Source: Desulfovibrio sp. JY
Lineage (GTDB): Bacteria; Desulfobacterota; Desulfovibrionia; Desulfovibrionales; Desulfovibrionaceae
DNA: 64,000 nucleotides
Direction of reading: 5' to 3'
Assembly (NCBI GenBank): GCA_021730285.1
Contig: CP082962.1
Coordinates: 1,054,001-1,118,000, forward strand
Part shown: positions 34,793 to 42,516 of the stretch, one piece after another
How positions within the stretch are numbered: the first letter of the stretch is position 1
Layout of the letters: every line of letters starts with the position of its first letter
Position numbers and translations under genes: made by a program
The notes under the pieces: generated by a model
What the model was told of the DNA's origin: nothing
Databases searched by the model: none
What the model saw: the letters and a program-made list of their open reading frames with translations, nothing else

Positions 34793-35053
34793 ATGTCGCA
34801 GGGTGTGAAGGACTTCGTGGACGTGCTGTTCAAGCTCGCCATCGTCGCCGGCATCGCGGCCTTCTTGTACATCTACGCCGGCACGCGTTCCGTGGGCCGC
34901 TACCAGTACATCGCCAACGGCGAACTGGAATACGTCATGGACACCACCACCGGCATCATCTACCAGGGCGGCTCGTCCATGAACCACATCACCGGCCAGG
35001 AGACGCTGGGCGACAAGGCACGGGAGCCCCTGGGCGGCAAGGCGCGTCGGTAA
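34793..35053 (+). CDS. Small membrane protein
   Basis: The 86-residue protein has one transmembrane helix near its N-terminus (LFKLAIVAGIAAFLYIYAG, about residues 13-31) followed by a polar tail of about 55 residues with Tyr- and Gly-rich turns (RYQYIANGELEYVMDTTTG). The segment before the helix is short, and charge distribution does not settle the topology. GGGAGG precedes the ATG at 34793. No family was recognised. It stands alone between hairpins, so it is probably monocistronic. Confidence 0.75.
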   Translation: MSQGVKDFVDVLFKLAIVAGIAAFLYIYAGTRSVGRYQYIANGELEYVMDTTTGIIYQGGSSMNHITGQETLGDKAREPLGGKARR

Positions 35054-35104
35054 CGCCTTCTATGCCATTAATAATATAAGTTATTATTAACAGTTCTGAT
35101 TGTC

Positions 35105-35215
35105 GGGCCAACAGCCCGATGCTAGGTTCCCGCAGCCGGGCCGCAAAGGCCCGGGTCACGGCCGACGGCGTCTCTCCCCTTGCCGGGTGAAGAAAACGGG
35201 CTTGCGGCCGGAAAG
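35105..35215 (+). promoter_or_regulatory. Structured leader, possible riboswitch
   Basis: The sequence before the next gene is dense in complementary blocks: CGGGCC...AGCCCG, CCGGGCCGCAAAGGCCCGGGTC and a late GCCGGGT. The order GCAAAG-N-CGGGTC-N-GCCGGGT recalls the 3-prime half of class I cyclic-di-GMP riboswitches, but the 5-prime half is not convincing. A covariance-model search would decide. It starts at the AT-rich end of the intergenic region, which could hold the promoter. Confidence 0.3.
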
Positions 35216-35224
35216 GAGCCTCAC

Positions 35225-35968
35225 ATGCACCGCGCCGATCCCTCCTGCCTGTTCTATCTCGGATTCGACGATACCGACACCAAGGATTCGCCCAAGGGCA
35301 CGGGCCGCACCATCCGCGATTTCTGCGGCGGCCTCGGGTCCGGCTACAAACTGCTGGCCGTGTTGCGCCACCAACTGCCGCGCCTGCCCGAAATTCCCTT
35401 CACCAGCAACAACAGTTCCGCCTGCGCCGTGCTGGAAGCGGAGACGCCGGACCTCGCCCGGCCACTTTTCGACGCCGCCGCGGACTTCCTGGCCCGGGAA
35501 GCGCCGGAAGGCAGTGATCCCGGGGTGTGCCTGGCCAGCCGGGGGCAGGTCGACCAGGGGCTGGTGGATTTCGCCCTGTCATGCAACGCCGGCAAGGTCG
35601 ATCAGGCCGGGGCCATGGCCGCCGCCGGCGGGGTGCTTCTGGCCGGGGTCGGCGGCACCTGCGACGGCATCATCGGCGCGACCGCGGCCGTCGGCCTGAC
35701 GCGCCACGGCTGGTGCGGCCGGTTCATCGAGCTCGGGTCCATGCGCGACCTGCCGGACCTCGTCGACGTGGCCGCCTTGGAGGCGCTCGGCATCCAGGTC
35801 GTTTCCGTGGACCGTGACCCGCTTGTTCCCCAGCCGGCCGATGTCGTGGCCACGGGCGGCTGGCTGCGCCCGTCGTTGTGGGCCGGGCGGCCCGTGCTCC
35901 AGGTGCTCGCCGACGGTCCCGGCCGCTGGGGCACGGCCCTGACCAAGCGGAGCAAGGCGGCGGCTTAG
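35225..35968 (+). CDS. Conserved protein with TiaS-like FDDTD motif
   Basis: The 247-residue protein opens with LGFDDTDTKDSPKGTG, close to the N-terminal DDTD motif of archaeal TiaS (tRNA-Ile2 agmatinylcytidine synthetase), where the Asp residues bind ATP/Mg. The rest has Gly-rich segments, GGVLLAGVGGTCDGIIGATA and a C-terminal ATGGWLRPSLW. It is much shorter than TiaS and lacks the OB-fold and zinc ribbon that bind tRNA, so it may act on a small molecule. No aromatic-rich or membrane segment. GGAAAGGAG precedes ATG 35225. Function unknown. Confidence 0.7.
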   Translation: MHRADPSCLFYLGFDDTDTKDSPKGTGRTIRDFCGGLGSGYKLLAVLRHQLPRLPEIPFTSNNSSACAVLEAETPDLARPLFDAAADFLAREAPEGSDPGVCLASRGQVDQGLVDFALSCNAGKVDQAGAMAAAGGVLLAGVGGTCDGIIGATAAVGLTRHGWCGRFIELGSMRDLPDLVDVAALEALGIQVVSVDRDPLVPQPADVVATGGWLRPSLWAGRPVLQVLADGPGRWGTALTKRSKAAA

Positions 35969-35990
35969 CGGATATTACCCAAAACGTGCC

Positions 35991-36025
35991 GGGGGAAAAC
36001 CTTTCCTGACGACAGGTTTTCCCCC
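35991..36025. terminator. Hairpin between convergent genes
   Basis: GGGGGAAAACCT (35991-36002) pairs perfectly with AGGTTTTCCCCC (36014-36025) over an 11-base loop, followed by CAGTCCCCCTTTCCC. It lies between the end of the FDDTD gene and the end of the padR gene and can serve both strands. It is a variant of the hairpin modules seen elsewhere. Confidence 0.7.
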
Positions 36026-36137
36026 AGTCCCCCTTTCCCAAGACGCCTTTCCCGGGAAAAGGCGGCGGGAGAACCCGCCTGAAGCGCCACTTGGAAGGAG
36101 CGCGCGCGAAAGTGAAAAGCTTTCCCGCGACCCGCCG

Positions 36138-36491
36138 TCAGGACGCGCTTTTCTCGTTGTAGCGCCCGACAAAGGCCAAAAGAGCTTTGGCCTGCCGCTC
36201 CATGTAGGCCACCCAGGCCTCCAGCACCTCGCGCCCTTCCGGCGTCACGGCATAGACCCGCTTGGCCGGCCCCGTGCCCGTGGCGTCCCATTGCGACGAC
36301 ACCAACCCTTCCTCCTCCATCTGCCGCAAATGCCGGTAGATCATGCCCGGCGCGGCGTCCCCTTTGAGGAAACCGTATTCTCCGATATGCTGCAACAGCT
36401 CGTAACCATAGGATTTTCCATCAAGCAGGGCCATGAGAATCGATGGCTGCACATACCGGTCGGGCTTGTTTGGCCCAATCTTCTCCGACAT
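36138..36491 (-). CDS. PadR-family transcriptional regulator
   Basis: The 117-residue protein has the PadR winged helix: ILMALLDGKSYGYELLQHI (about residues 18-36), the GMIYRHLRQMEEEGLVSSQW recognition helix and wing, and KRVYAVTPEGREVLEAW, ending in a short C-terminal helix for dimerisation. PadR proteins usually repress a divergent or neighbouring gene and respond to small molecules. The divergent gene here encodes a 69-residue protein of unknown role; their 86-bp common promoter region contains ATGC-N7-ACAT, similar to PadR ATGT-N8-ACAT operators. Confidence 0.88.
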   Translation of the reverse strand: MSEKIGPNKPDRYVQPSILMALLDGKSYGYELLQHIGEYGFLKGDAAPGMIYRHLRQMEEEGLVSSQWDATGTGPAKRVYAVTPEGREVLEAWVAYMERQAKALLAFVGRYNEKSAS

Positions 36492-36504
36492 CGGGAATCC
36501 TCTC

Positions 36505-36533
36505 TTGACATAGATGCTTTAAGTACATATATC
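36505..36533 (+). promoter_or_regulatory. Sigma70-type promoter of the 69-residue protein gene
   Basis: TTGACA (36505-36510) and TATATC (36528-36533) are 17 bases apart, a near-consensus sigma70 promoter about 45 bases before the ATG at 36578. The overlapping ATGC...ACAT half-sites could be the PadR operator. Confidence 0.6.
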
Positions 36534-36577
36534 CAAAACAACATCACAGACCATCCAACGAATCGTGGAGGTGACCC

Positions 36578-36787
36578 ATGTCCAAGATCTTCGCACGGCA
36601 GCGCCGCAAGGTTGAACAGGGCGAAAAGAGGCCTCGCTACCGCGTCGTGGCCGCCACAGGCGACCTCAAGTTCTTTGCCGAACACATCCGGCAGCGCGAA
36701 CTCGAAGCCATCGCCCAGTCGGTGGGAGCCGAAATCATCTATCTGCCCACGGATGCGACGGGTGCCGGCGGACACAAGCACGTCTAG
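36578..36787 (+). CDS. Small conserved basic protein
   Basis: The 69-residue protein is basic at its N-terminus (SKIFARQRRKVEQGEKRPRYR) with a predicted beta-alpha-beta core (VVAATGDLKFFAEHIRQREL, AIAQSVGAEIIYLP) and a His-containing tail GGHKHV. There is a strong ribosome site (GGAGGTGA). No family was recognised with certainty. It is divergent from padR and is the probable regulated gene. The next gene downstream is convergent, separated by a strong hairpin. Confidence 0.7.
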   Translation: MSKIFARQRRKVEQGEKRPRYRVVAATGDLKFFAEHIRQRELEAIAQSVGAEIIYLPTDATGAGGHKHV

Positions 36788-36832
36788 GCCGCCCCGCCCA
36801 CAAAGCACGCAACAGCCCAACCGCCTCATACA

Positions 36833-36872
36833 CCGCGGGTTTCGGGACGCTCAGCCGTCCCGGAACCCGCGG
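36833..36872. terminator. Strong hairpin between convergent genes
   Basis: A 17-bp stem (36833-36849 with 36856-36872; one G-U pair) has a 6-base loop and lies between the ends of the 69-residue protein gene and the molybdenum-storage-like gene. It can stop transcription from both sides, although the T runs are poor. Confidence 0.7.
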
Positions 36873-36907
36873 TCGCGTTGTGGGGCCACCGCGAAAAGGC
36901 CGCCGGC

Positions 36908-37762
36908 CTAGTCTTCCTTGTAGATCACCGTACCGACCTGCTCGCCGTCGAGGGCCGCCAGGATATGCTCCGGATGACGCAGGGCGTCGATGATCTGGAA
37001 CTGCTTGATGCACTTGGCGTGCTTGAGGAAACGCAGCACCGGGCGCTCCACGATCAGGTCGTCGAGATCCAGGGCGATCAGTTCGTCCACGGTCAGCCGG
37101 CCGTAGTATTCGAGCTTCTCCCCGTCCTTGGCCTTCTTGGGATCGCCGCTGTAGAGCCCCTTCTCGTCCTTGAGATAGATCAGGGACTTCGCTCCGATGT
37201 TCTCGGCCAAAAGAAACGCCCCGCAGTCCGTGCGGTGGGGCGGGATCATCCCTTCCTCGGCCGGATGCTCGAAGAACCCGTAGGGCGGAATGCCGGGGGT
37301 GATGGGCAGGTACCCGAGCTGGCAGAACATGGTCAGCTGTTCCAGGTGGTCGCCGTGGCCGATGCGCACCCCGCCGTGCTTGGACAGCAGCACGGACAGG
37401 ATCTCGGCGTTCTGGGAGGCCACCTTGTCCCCGAGCTTGGAGAGCACGCCCGTGGGCATGCCGAGCTCCAGCCCGATATTGTAGATGTGCCGCGCCCGGG
37501 TGCCGCCGCCGGTCATGAGGATCATCTTGTGCTTTTCCTTGGCCGTAAGCAGTACGTCCAGGATGGGCAGCAGGGCCTTGGCCCCCCGGTCCATGATGGA
37601 CTGGCCGCCGATTTTCAGCACGTTGACGTCGGGGTGCATGCGAAACACCTCACCCCGGTTCTGGCCGGACAGCAGCTTGCGGCTGACCAGCGACTCCCCC
37701 ATCAGCGGCGAGTCGATGTGCAACCGTCCACCTTCCTGCGTTTCCTTGATCAGCTTGCTCAT
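36908..37762 (-). CDS. Molybdenum/tungsten storage protein homologue (amino-acid kinase fold)
   Basis: The 284-residue protein has the UMP-kinase-like amino-acid kinase fold: VLKIGGQSIMDRG (about residues 53-65), ILMTGGGTRARHIYNIGLELG and IPPHRTDCGAFLLAENIGA. These match the MosA/MosB subunits of the Azotobacter molybdenum storage protein better than uridylate kinase, in particular the RARH and PPHRxDxGAFLLA segments. That protein stores polyoxometalate clusters using ATP. The match is from memory. Nearby molybdenum genes (mop cluster, ModE-type protein) support a role in molybdate or tungstate handling. ATG 37762 has GAGGGAC upstream. Confidence 0.8.
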   Translation of the reverse strand: MSKLIKETQEGGRLHIDSPLMGESLVSRKLLSGQNRGEVFRMHPDVNVLKIGGQSIMDRGAKALLPILDVLLTAKEKHKMILMTGGGTRARHIYNIGLELGMPTGVLSKLGDKVASQNAEILSVLLSKHGGVRIGHGDHLEQLTMFCQLGYLPITPGIPPYGFFEHPAEEGMIPPHRTDCGAFLLAENIGAKSLIYLKDEKGLYSGDPKKAKDGEKLEYYGRLTVDELIALDLDDLIVERPVLRFLKHAKCIKQFQIIDALRHPEHILAALDGEQVGTVIYKED

Positions 37763-37790
37763 GGAGTCCCTCGCTTGGTTGTCGACGAAA

Positions 37791-37809
37791 ATAGGTCTAC
37801 ACAACCTAT
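37791..37809. promoter_or_regulatory. Inverted repeat before the molybdenum-storage-like gene
   Basis: ATAGGT (37791-37796) and ACCTAT (37804-37809) form a perfect inverted repeat with a 7-base spacer, about 30 bases before the ATG and within AT-rich sequence (CCTATATATCC follows). It has the size of a dimeric regulator operator. The regulator is not known; a ModE-type site was considered but the sequence is not the E. coli consensus. Confidence 0.45.
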
Positions 37810-37861
37810 ATATCCTCAAACATCATAGGGCAAGCGAGAGAATACAAACTTCCGCCGCCGC

Positions 37862-38836
37862 TTACCCGCCAAGGGTCATGGCATACAGCCTGGCCAGCAT
37901 GTCGCCGGGCAGCCGTGTCCGCCACGTGCCGGCCATATGGGCCGCGACATAGGCCAGGGCGAACACGCCGCAAGCCCCGGCGGCCGTGAGCCACCACGGC
38001 GCGGGCCGCCCCAGGAAGCCGAAACGCACGGCCGAGGCCTTTTGGGGACAGGCAATGACGCACGAGGCGCAGCCGCTGCACTCCATGGGGCGCGGCCCGG
38101 CCGTTATGGGCAGATCCATGGGGCAGACCTTGCGGCAACGACCGCAGCCCGTGCAACGCTCTGGGTCACGCACCAGGGACGTTGGGCCGATTTTGGCCAA
38201 AAGCCCGAGCAACGCCCCGTAGGGGCACAGCCAGCGGCAAAACGAGCCGCGAAAGACGACGCCCAACACGAACAGGCAGCCCAGCACGATCAGGGCGATC
38301 ATGCCCGGATGCAGGAAGAAGAGCAGCATCCTGGCATCGGCCGTGAGGTTGTAGGACGAGCGCACGAACTGTTCGATGGACGCCGCGTCCATGCCGAAAA
38401 AGCTCGTAAAGAGAAAAAAGGCCAAAAGCAGGTACTTGGGCGCGCGAAGCATGGCCTCGAGCCATCCCGGCAGCGACCGGGCCAACCCCAGTCGCTGGCC
38501 GAGCCGCCCCAGCCGGGTAATGACGAAGCCCACCGGGCAGACGTGGCCGCAAAAGGCCTTGCGAAAGAAAAAGGCCATGGCCAGGGCGGCCAGAAAGATG
38601 GTCAACCCGGCCGGATGCACCGGGTCCCAGGTGCCGGTCGCCAGGGCGTGGCGCGCGCCGAGAAGCGCGCTTATGGGCAAAAAGCCCTCCACCCCGGCCG
38701 GGCGCGCCGCCTCGGGGCCGGCTCCCACGGCGTAGCGACAAAAAAGGATGAAGCGCCAGCCCACGTACAGGCTGGCCAGGAAAAAGAACCACTGGGGAAT
38801 ACGGGACCAAAACGACGGGGAAAAACGCTGTGACAT
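37862..38836 (-). CDS. NapH/CcoG-like membrane polyferredoxin
   Basis: The 324-residue integral membrane protein has about five transmembrane segments (for example WFFFLASLYVGWRFILF, LTIFLAALAMAFFF, LIVLGCLFVLGVVF, LTAAGACGVFALAYVAAH). Two membrane-edge Cys motifs FCGHVCPVGF and FCRWLCPYGALLG are typical of NapH/NosR/RdxA proteins, and two [4Fe-4S] ferredoxin motifs CTGCGRCRKVCPMD and CSGCASCVIACP lie near the C-terminus. It would pass electrons between the quinone pool or membrane and a soluble or periplasmic partner. No nap or nos genes are adjacent. Confidence 0.88.
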   Translation of the reverse strand: MSQRFSPSFWSRIPQWFFFLASLYVGWRFILFCRYAVGAGPEAARPAGVEGFLPISALLGARHALATGTWDPVHPAGLTIFLAALAMAFFFRKAFCGHVCPVGFVITRLGRLGQRLGLARSLPGWLEAMLRAPKYLLLAFFLFTSFFGMDAASIEQFVRSSYNLTADARMLLFFLHPGMIALIVLGCLFVLGVVFRGSFCRWLCPYGALLGLLAKIGPTSLVRDPERCTGCGRCRKVCPMDLPITAGPRPMECSGCASCVIACPQKASAVRFGFLGRPAPWWLTAAGACGVFALAYVAAHMAGTWRTRLPGDMLARLYAMTLGG

Positions 38837-39057
38837 GGAGAAAGCTCTGGGCGAAACGCCCGGGACGAGGTTGCAAAAACGACGGGGACACAGGGCTTAG
38901 CGACAAACATCCTTTCCATCCCCGAACCGCCCGGAGACTACACCATCCCCCGCTCCCCGCTGTCAGCTCCCCGACAGTCGCCTCGCATCGTGCGCTTCCC
39001 TTTCCCCCAAAAAGTATCTTCCCACCCCCCTTATAAAAGTTTTGGGGAGGGGAGAGC

Positions 39058-39099
39058 GCGAGAGGGGAACCCTTTTTTCAAAAAGGGTTCCCCTCTCGC
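39058..39099. terminator. Hairpin of the GCGAGAGGGGAACCC type
   Basis: A near-perfect long stem (GCGAGAGGGGAACCCTTTTT with its complement, 39058-39099) preceded by AAAAGTTTTGGGGAGGGGAGAG. It is almost identical to 3773-3837. It follows the minus-strand cheY-like gene and should stop its transcript. The remaining gene-free bases 38837-39057 show nothing else. Confidence 0.8.
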
Positions 39100-39121
39100 A
39101 CTTTTTCTCTTCCCTCAAATA

Positions 39122-39511
39122 TTACTTCGGCGCGGTATCGGACAGCACGCCGCGTAGCGTGCGCCACAATTCCTCGGCGGTGAACGGCTTGGTGAGGTAG
39201 GAACTGACCCGGGCCTCGCTGGCCTCGGCCATGTTGGCGTCGAGGGACTCGGCCGTGACCATGACGAAAGGGGTATCGGACAGCACGCCGTCGCCCCGCA
39301 CCTGGCGCAGCAGGTCGATGCCCTTCATGCCCGGCATGTTCCAGTCGGAAATGATGCAGTCCACGGGGCTTTTCGCCAGAACGTCCAAGGCCTGCCGGCC
39401 GCCGGCGGCTTCCAGCACCTCGGTCCCGCCGTCGGCGCGAAGCATCTTGCGGATGATGCCCCGCATGACCTTGGAGTCGTCTACGACAAGAACCTTCAGC
39501 CGCCTCTCCAT
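39122..39511 (-). CDS. CheY-like single-domain response regulator
   Basis: The 129-residue protein is a bare receiver domain: VLVVDDSKVMRGIIRKML (acidic pair at about residues 10-11), phospho-acceptor Asp in CIISDWNMPGMKGIDLL (about residue 55), Thr in VMVTAES and Lys in SSYLTKPFTAEEL. With no output domain it should act by protein contact, as CheY does at the flagellar switch, or in a phosphorelay. No chemotaxis gene is adjacent, so its partner is unknown. The terminal Thr/Lys arrangement is complete, so it is probably phosphorylatable. Confidence 0.9.
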   Translation of the reverse strand: MERRLKVLVVDDSKVMRGIIRKMLRADGGTEVLEAAGGRQALDVLAKSPVDCIISDWNMPGMKGIDLLRQVRGDGVLSDTPFVMVTAESLDANMAEASEARVSSYLTKPFTAEELWRTLRGVLSDTAPK

Positions 39512-39707
39512 TTCGCCGCCGTCACATTTTCCTATTTGCCGCCGTTGCGTACGGCAAGACCTATACGTGCTGTCTTTTCATGAAAAAAGCAAGCCGGACC
39601 GCCGTGTGGAACAGCCCGCCGACCGAACAGCGCGGACAAGGACATCGCGATCCGAATCCGGCCGACAACCGACGCGAGGCGTCCTCCCCTGGCGGCCAGG
39701 GCGGGCT

Positions 39708-40592
39708 TCAGGCCTTGGGCCCCACGGATACCGTACACTTTTTCAGAAACAGCGACGGGTTGTACGAGAGCTTGGCCTTGCGCAATCCCTCGTCGCCCAG
39801 GTCCTGTTCCCGGTCGACCAGGGCGTAGCCGGCCCCGGCGTCGGCCAGAAACATCTGGCTGATGGCCTGGTACACGCCCTTGAACCCGGGTTTGCCCTTT
39901 TCGAAGTGGATGACGAGCATGTCCGGGGTAAGGGCCTCGGCCACGGTGTAGGCGATCATCTCGCCGTCCACGCGCACGGCCCCGCCCATGAGCCCGGGGA
40001 TGCGGTCCCAGTGTTGCAGCACCCGCATGATGGCCTGGTTTTCGGCCAGGAGCGCGCCCGATTCCTCGGGGTCGCGCCAGGAAAACCACTGGCGCTGCAT
40101 TTCCAGCGTCTCTTCCACACAATCCGGGGTGAGCGGCTTGTATTCGTAGTCGTAGGTACGCAGAAACTGGTTGAGCAGATTTTTTTTCTTGTGGAACTTG
40201 TTGCCCTTGAGCTCGACAAGATCGGACACGTTGTAGACGTAATCGTAATGGTCGCGCGCCTCCTGGTTGGTCACGCGCTCGGGCATGGCCTCGTGCAAAA
40301 TGGCGCACAACCTCTCGGGCACCCGGATGAAATCGAGCCCCTGGGACAGGCAGGGGCATTCGCTCCAGTCCACGTCCGTCCACGGCCCCACAGGGGCCCA
40401 GAAGACCTCGTACGGTTTGGTCTGCAATATCCACACATGGCTTTCGCCGAAGCGCCAGGAAAGCCCGTATTCCTCGGCCCAGCCCCACAGGTTGCCGAAG
40501 CTGTAGTCCGACACCTTTTCGGGACAACGGGCCAGACGGTCCAGATATTCTTCCCGGCGGGCCAATGATATTTCCTCGAAACCCTCTCGCAT
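39708..40592 (-). CDS. DUF2156 (phosphatidylglycerol lysyltransferase C-terminal-like) protein
   Basis: The 294-residue protein resembles DUF2156/LPG-synthase C-terminal proteins, a duplicated GNAT-like fold that uses aminoacyl-tRNA in lysyl-lipid synthases. Visible are SDYSFGNLWGWAEEYGLSW, LKGNKFHKKKNLLNQFLRTY (basic, family-conserved) and KGVYQAISQMFLADAG near the C-terminus. There is no membrane flippase domain, so it may act on peptides or another acceptor. Its ATG lies one base after the TGA of the MATE transporter gene, so the two are coupled; this suggests a shared job such as modification and export of a compound. Confidence 0.8.
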   Translation of the reverse strand: MREGFEEISLARREEYLDRLARCPEKVSDYSFGNLWGWAEEYGLSWRFGESHVWILQTKPYEVFWAPVGPWTDVDWSECPCLSQGLDFIRVPERLCAILHEAMPERVTNQEARDHYDYVYNVSDLVELKGNKFHKKKNLLNQFLRTYDYEYKPLTPDCVEETLEMQRQWFSWRDPEESGALLAENQAIMRVLQHWDRIPGLMGGAVRVDGEMIAYTVAEALTPDMLVIHFEKGKPGFKGVYQAISQMFLADAGAGYALVDREQDLGDEGLRKAKLSYNPSLFLKKCTVSVGPKA

Positions 40593-40593
40593 C

Positions 40594-41976
40594 TCACTTC
40601 CTTGGTTTGCCGCCACCCATGCCGAAACGCGCCCAGTTCGCGAACTGGTACACGCACAGGCAGGCCACGGCCTGCACAGCCTGGGAGGCAAACATGGATA
40701 TCCACACGCCCTCGGCCCGGCCAAGGAGTCTATGCCCCAAGTACACGGCCAACGGCAACCGCACGAGCCAGATCGAGGAACCGGTCACGAAAAGCGTCAG
40801 CAGCGTCGCGCCGGCCCCGGTCATGGCCCCGATGAGAATAAGACCGCTGACCGTAAAGGGAATGGCCGCCACGTTGTAACGGAGATATGAGACCGCCTGA
40901 ATCCGCACCTGGGGATCGGGTGACAGGATGGCCGCCGCATCGGGCAGGAACGGCCACAAGGCGAGTCCCATGAGCGTCACAGCCAAAACGCCTGTGATGA
41001 CGATGCGATACCCCACCCGCTTGGCCAGGTCCGGCCGTCCGGCCCCGAGCAGGTTGCCGACCAGTATGGAGGCCGTGAAGTTAAAGGCCATGGGCGGCAG
41101 AAAAAGCAGCGACTCCACCCGGGCTCCGGCCGCCATGCCGGCCAGGGCGTCGACGCTGCCCGTGGGCAATGAGCCGGTAATGGCGAAAAGCACCAGATAG
41201 CCCGTCTGCCACACGATCTGCATGAGCCCCGACGGCCAGGCTACTTTGAGCAGGTAGCCGATGCCCTGGCGGACCCAGCGGCAGGTCGGAAACTCGGCGG
41301 CCCGAAGCATCCCCACCCGCAACAACGCCGCGAAATTGAACAGCATCCCGGCCGTGACCGAAATGAATGTCGTCCAGGCCACGCCGGCATAACCGAGATT
41401 CGGCAGGCCCCAATAGCCGAGCCCCAGCCCGAAATCGCCGACGGCATTGAGCACGGCGGCCAATCCCCAGGCGTAAAGCGGCACCATGACCAGCTTTTTG
41501 GCCCGGAACAGGGCATTGGCGATGTTGAAAAAGGACTGGATGGGCAAAAGCCACAAAAAAACCGTCAGAAAATAGCGGGCTGTCGGCAGCAGGGGGGCCG
41601 GGACCTGCAGCAGGGACAGGAAAAGCGACTGGCCGGCCAGACCCAGGATCAAAATGGCCAGGGAGGCGACCACGCCCAGCAGCAGGCACAGCCAGACATA
41701 GCGGTTGGCCCGCTGGCGCTTGCCCGCGCCCTCGGACTGGCTGACCGCGGCCACGGCGCCGTTGGCCACAGCCATGGCCACCACCTGGAAAAAAAACATG
41801 GCCTGGGTCAGCAGGCCGATGGCGGCCTGGGTCTCACGGCCGATGCGGCCGCCGACGTAGACATCGGCAATACCGATCAGGAAATTGAGAAACATCATAA
41901 GGATTTGCGGCCAGGCCAGGGCCCAGATTTCCCGAAATCCGGTGCCCGTGTCCGCAAATCCGCTCTGTCTTGTCAT
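40594..41976 (-). CDS. MATE-family efflux transporter
   Basis: The 460-residue protein has about twelve transmembrane helices in the two-bundle MATE pattern, with signature stretches IWALAWPQILMMFLNFLIG, DVYVGGRIG (cation-site Asp region) and, in the second half, NFTASILVGNLLGAGRPDLA. It exports cationic compounds or metabolites using Na+ or H+. ATG 41976 follows GAGGG; an upstream start would add seven residues. It is divergent from the ModE-type gene and coupled to the DUF2156 gene downstream. Confidence 0.9.
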   Translation of the reverse strand: MTRQSGFADTGTGFREIWALAWPQILMMFLNFLIGIADVYVGGRIGRETQAAIGLLTQAMFFFQVVAMAVANGAVAAVSQSEGAGKRQRANRYVWLCLLLGVVASLAILILGLAGQSLFLSLLQVPAPLLPTARYFLTVFLWLLPIQSFFNIANALFRAKKLVMVPLYAWGLAAVLNAVGDFGLGLGYWGLPNLGYAGVAWTTFISVTAGMLFNFAALLRVGMLRAAEFPTCRWVRQGIGYLLKVAWPSGLMQIVWQTGYLVLFAITGSLPTGSVDALAGMAAGARVESLLFLPPMAFNFTASILVGNLLGAGRPDLAKRVGYRIVITGVLAVTLMGLALWPFLPDAAAILSPDPQVRIQAVSYLRYNVAAIPFTVSGLILIGAMTGAGATLLTLFVTGSSIWLVRLPLAVYLGHRLLGRAEGVWISMFASQAVQAVACLCVYQFANWARFGMGGGKPRK

Positions 41977-42121
41977 GGAACCCTCGCTTGCGCGCACGCA
42001 GGCGTCTGGCGATACGGGACAGCCGGCCCGTGGTCAACTCCCCCTTGGCAGTCACGCCCGGCTAGGGCTAAGGTGAACGGAGCCGGCGCCCTCGGGGGAA
42101 TCGGCGGGCAAGGGAGGCGTG

Positions 42122-42508
42122 ATGCAGAACATCGAGGCCGTGCAGCGACTGCACCTGTGGCTGGAAACCAAGGACGGCATGCTGCTTGGCCTGGGACGTA
42201 TCCAGCTTCTGGAACTGGTGGAGGAACTGGGCTCGCTCAACAAGGCGGCCGCGGCCATGGGCATGTCCTACCGGGCGGCCTGGGGCCGCATGAAACAGAC
42301 CGAAACCGTCATCGGCGACCCGCTGGTCGAGCGCACGGGCCCCAAGAAGGGATTTCGCCTCACCCCGCTCGGCCATGAGATCGTCCGCATGTTCCGCGCC
42401 TGGCACAGCGAGGTGGAAGCCTACGCCGTGGAACGGGCCAGAAGCATTTTCCCCTGGTCCACGGAGCCCTTTTCCGAAGACGCCCCCCCGCCGGGCAAGC
42501 GCTCCTGA
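42122..42508 (+). CDS. ModE-type N-terminal winged-helix regulator without molybdate domain
   Basis: The 128-residue protein is the LysR-like DNA-binding domain of ModE: RIQLLELVEELGSLNKAAAA (about residues 27-46), MGMSYRAAWGRMKQTETVIG (recognition helix) and LVERTGPKKGFRLTPLGHEIV. ModE normally has C-terminal TOBE/MopI domains that bind molybdate; here the protein ends after a short helix and a Pro-rich tail, so it cannot sense oxyanion in the usual way. Such single-domain forms occur in Desulfovibrio. A strong AGGGAGG precedes; ATG 42122 was preferred over GTG 42119. The permease gene follows after 8 bases. Confidence 0.88.
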   Translation: MQNIEAVQRLHLWLETKDGMLLGLGRIQLLELVEELGSLNKAAAAMGMSYRAAWGRMKQTETVIGDPLVERTGPKKGFRLTPLGHEIVRMFRAWHSEVEAYAVERARSIFPWSTEPFSEDAPPPGKRS

Positions 42509-42516
42509 GGCCGGCA

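Noticed and set aside
37763-37861. E. coli-type ModE operator before the molybdenum-storage-like gene
   Set aside because: The CCTATATATCC stretch is AT-rich, but the arrangement of half-sites does not match the known ModE consensus; only the ATAGGT/ACCTAT inverted repeat is reported.
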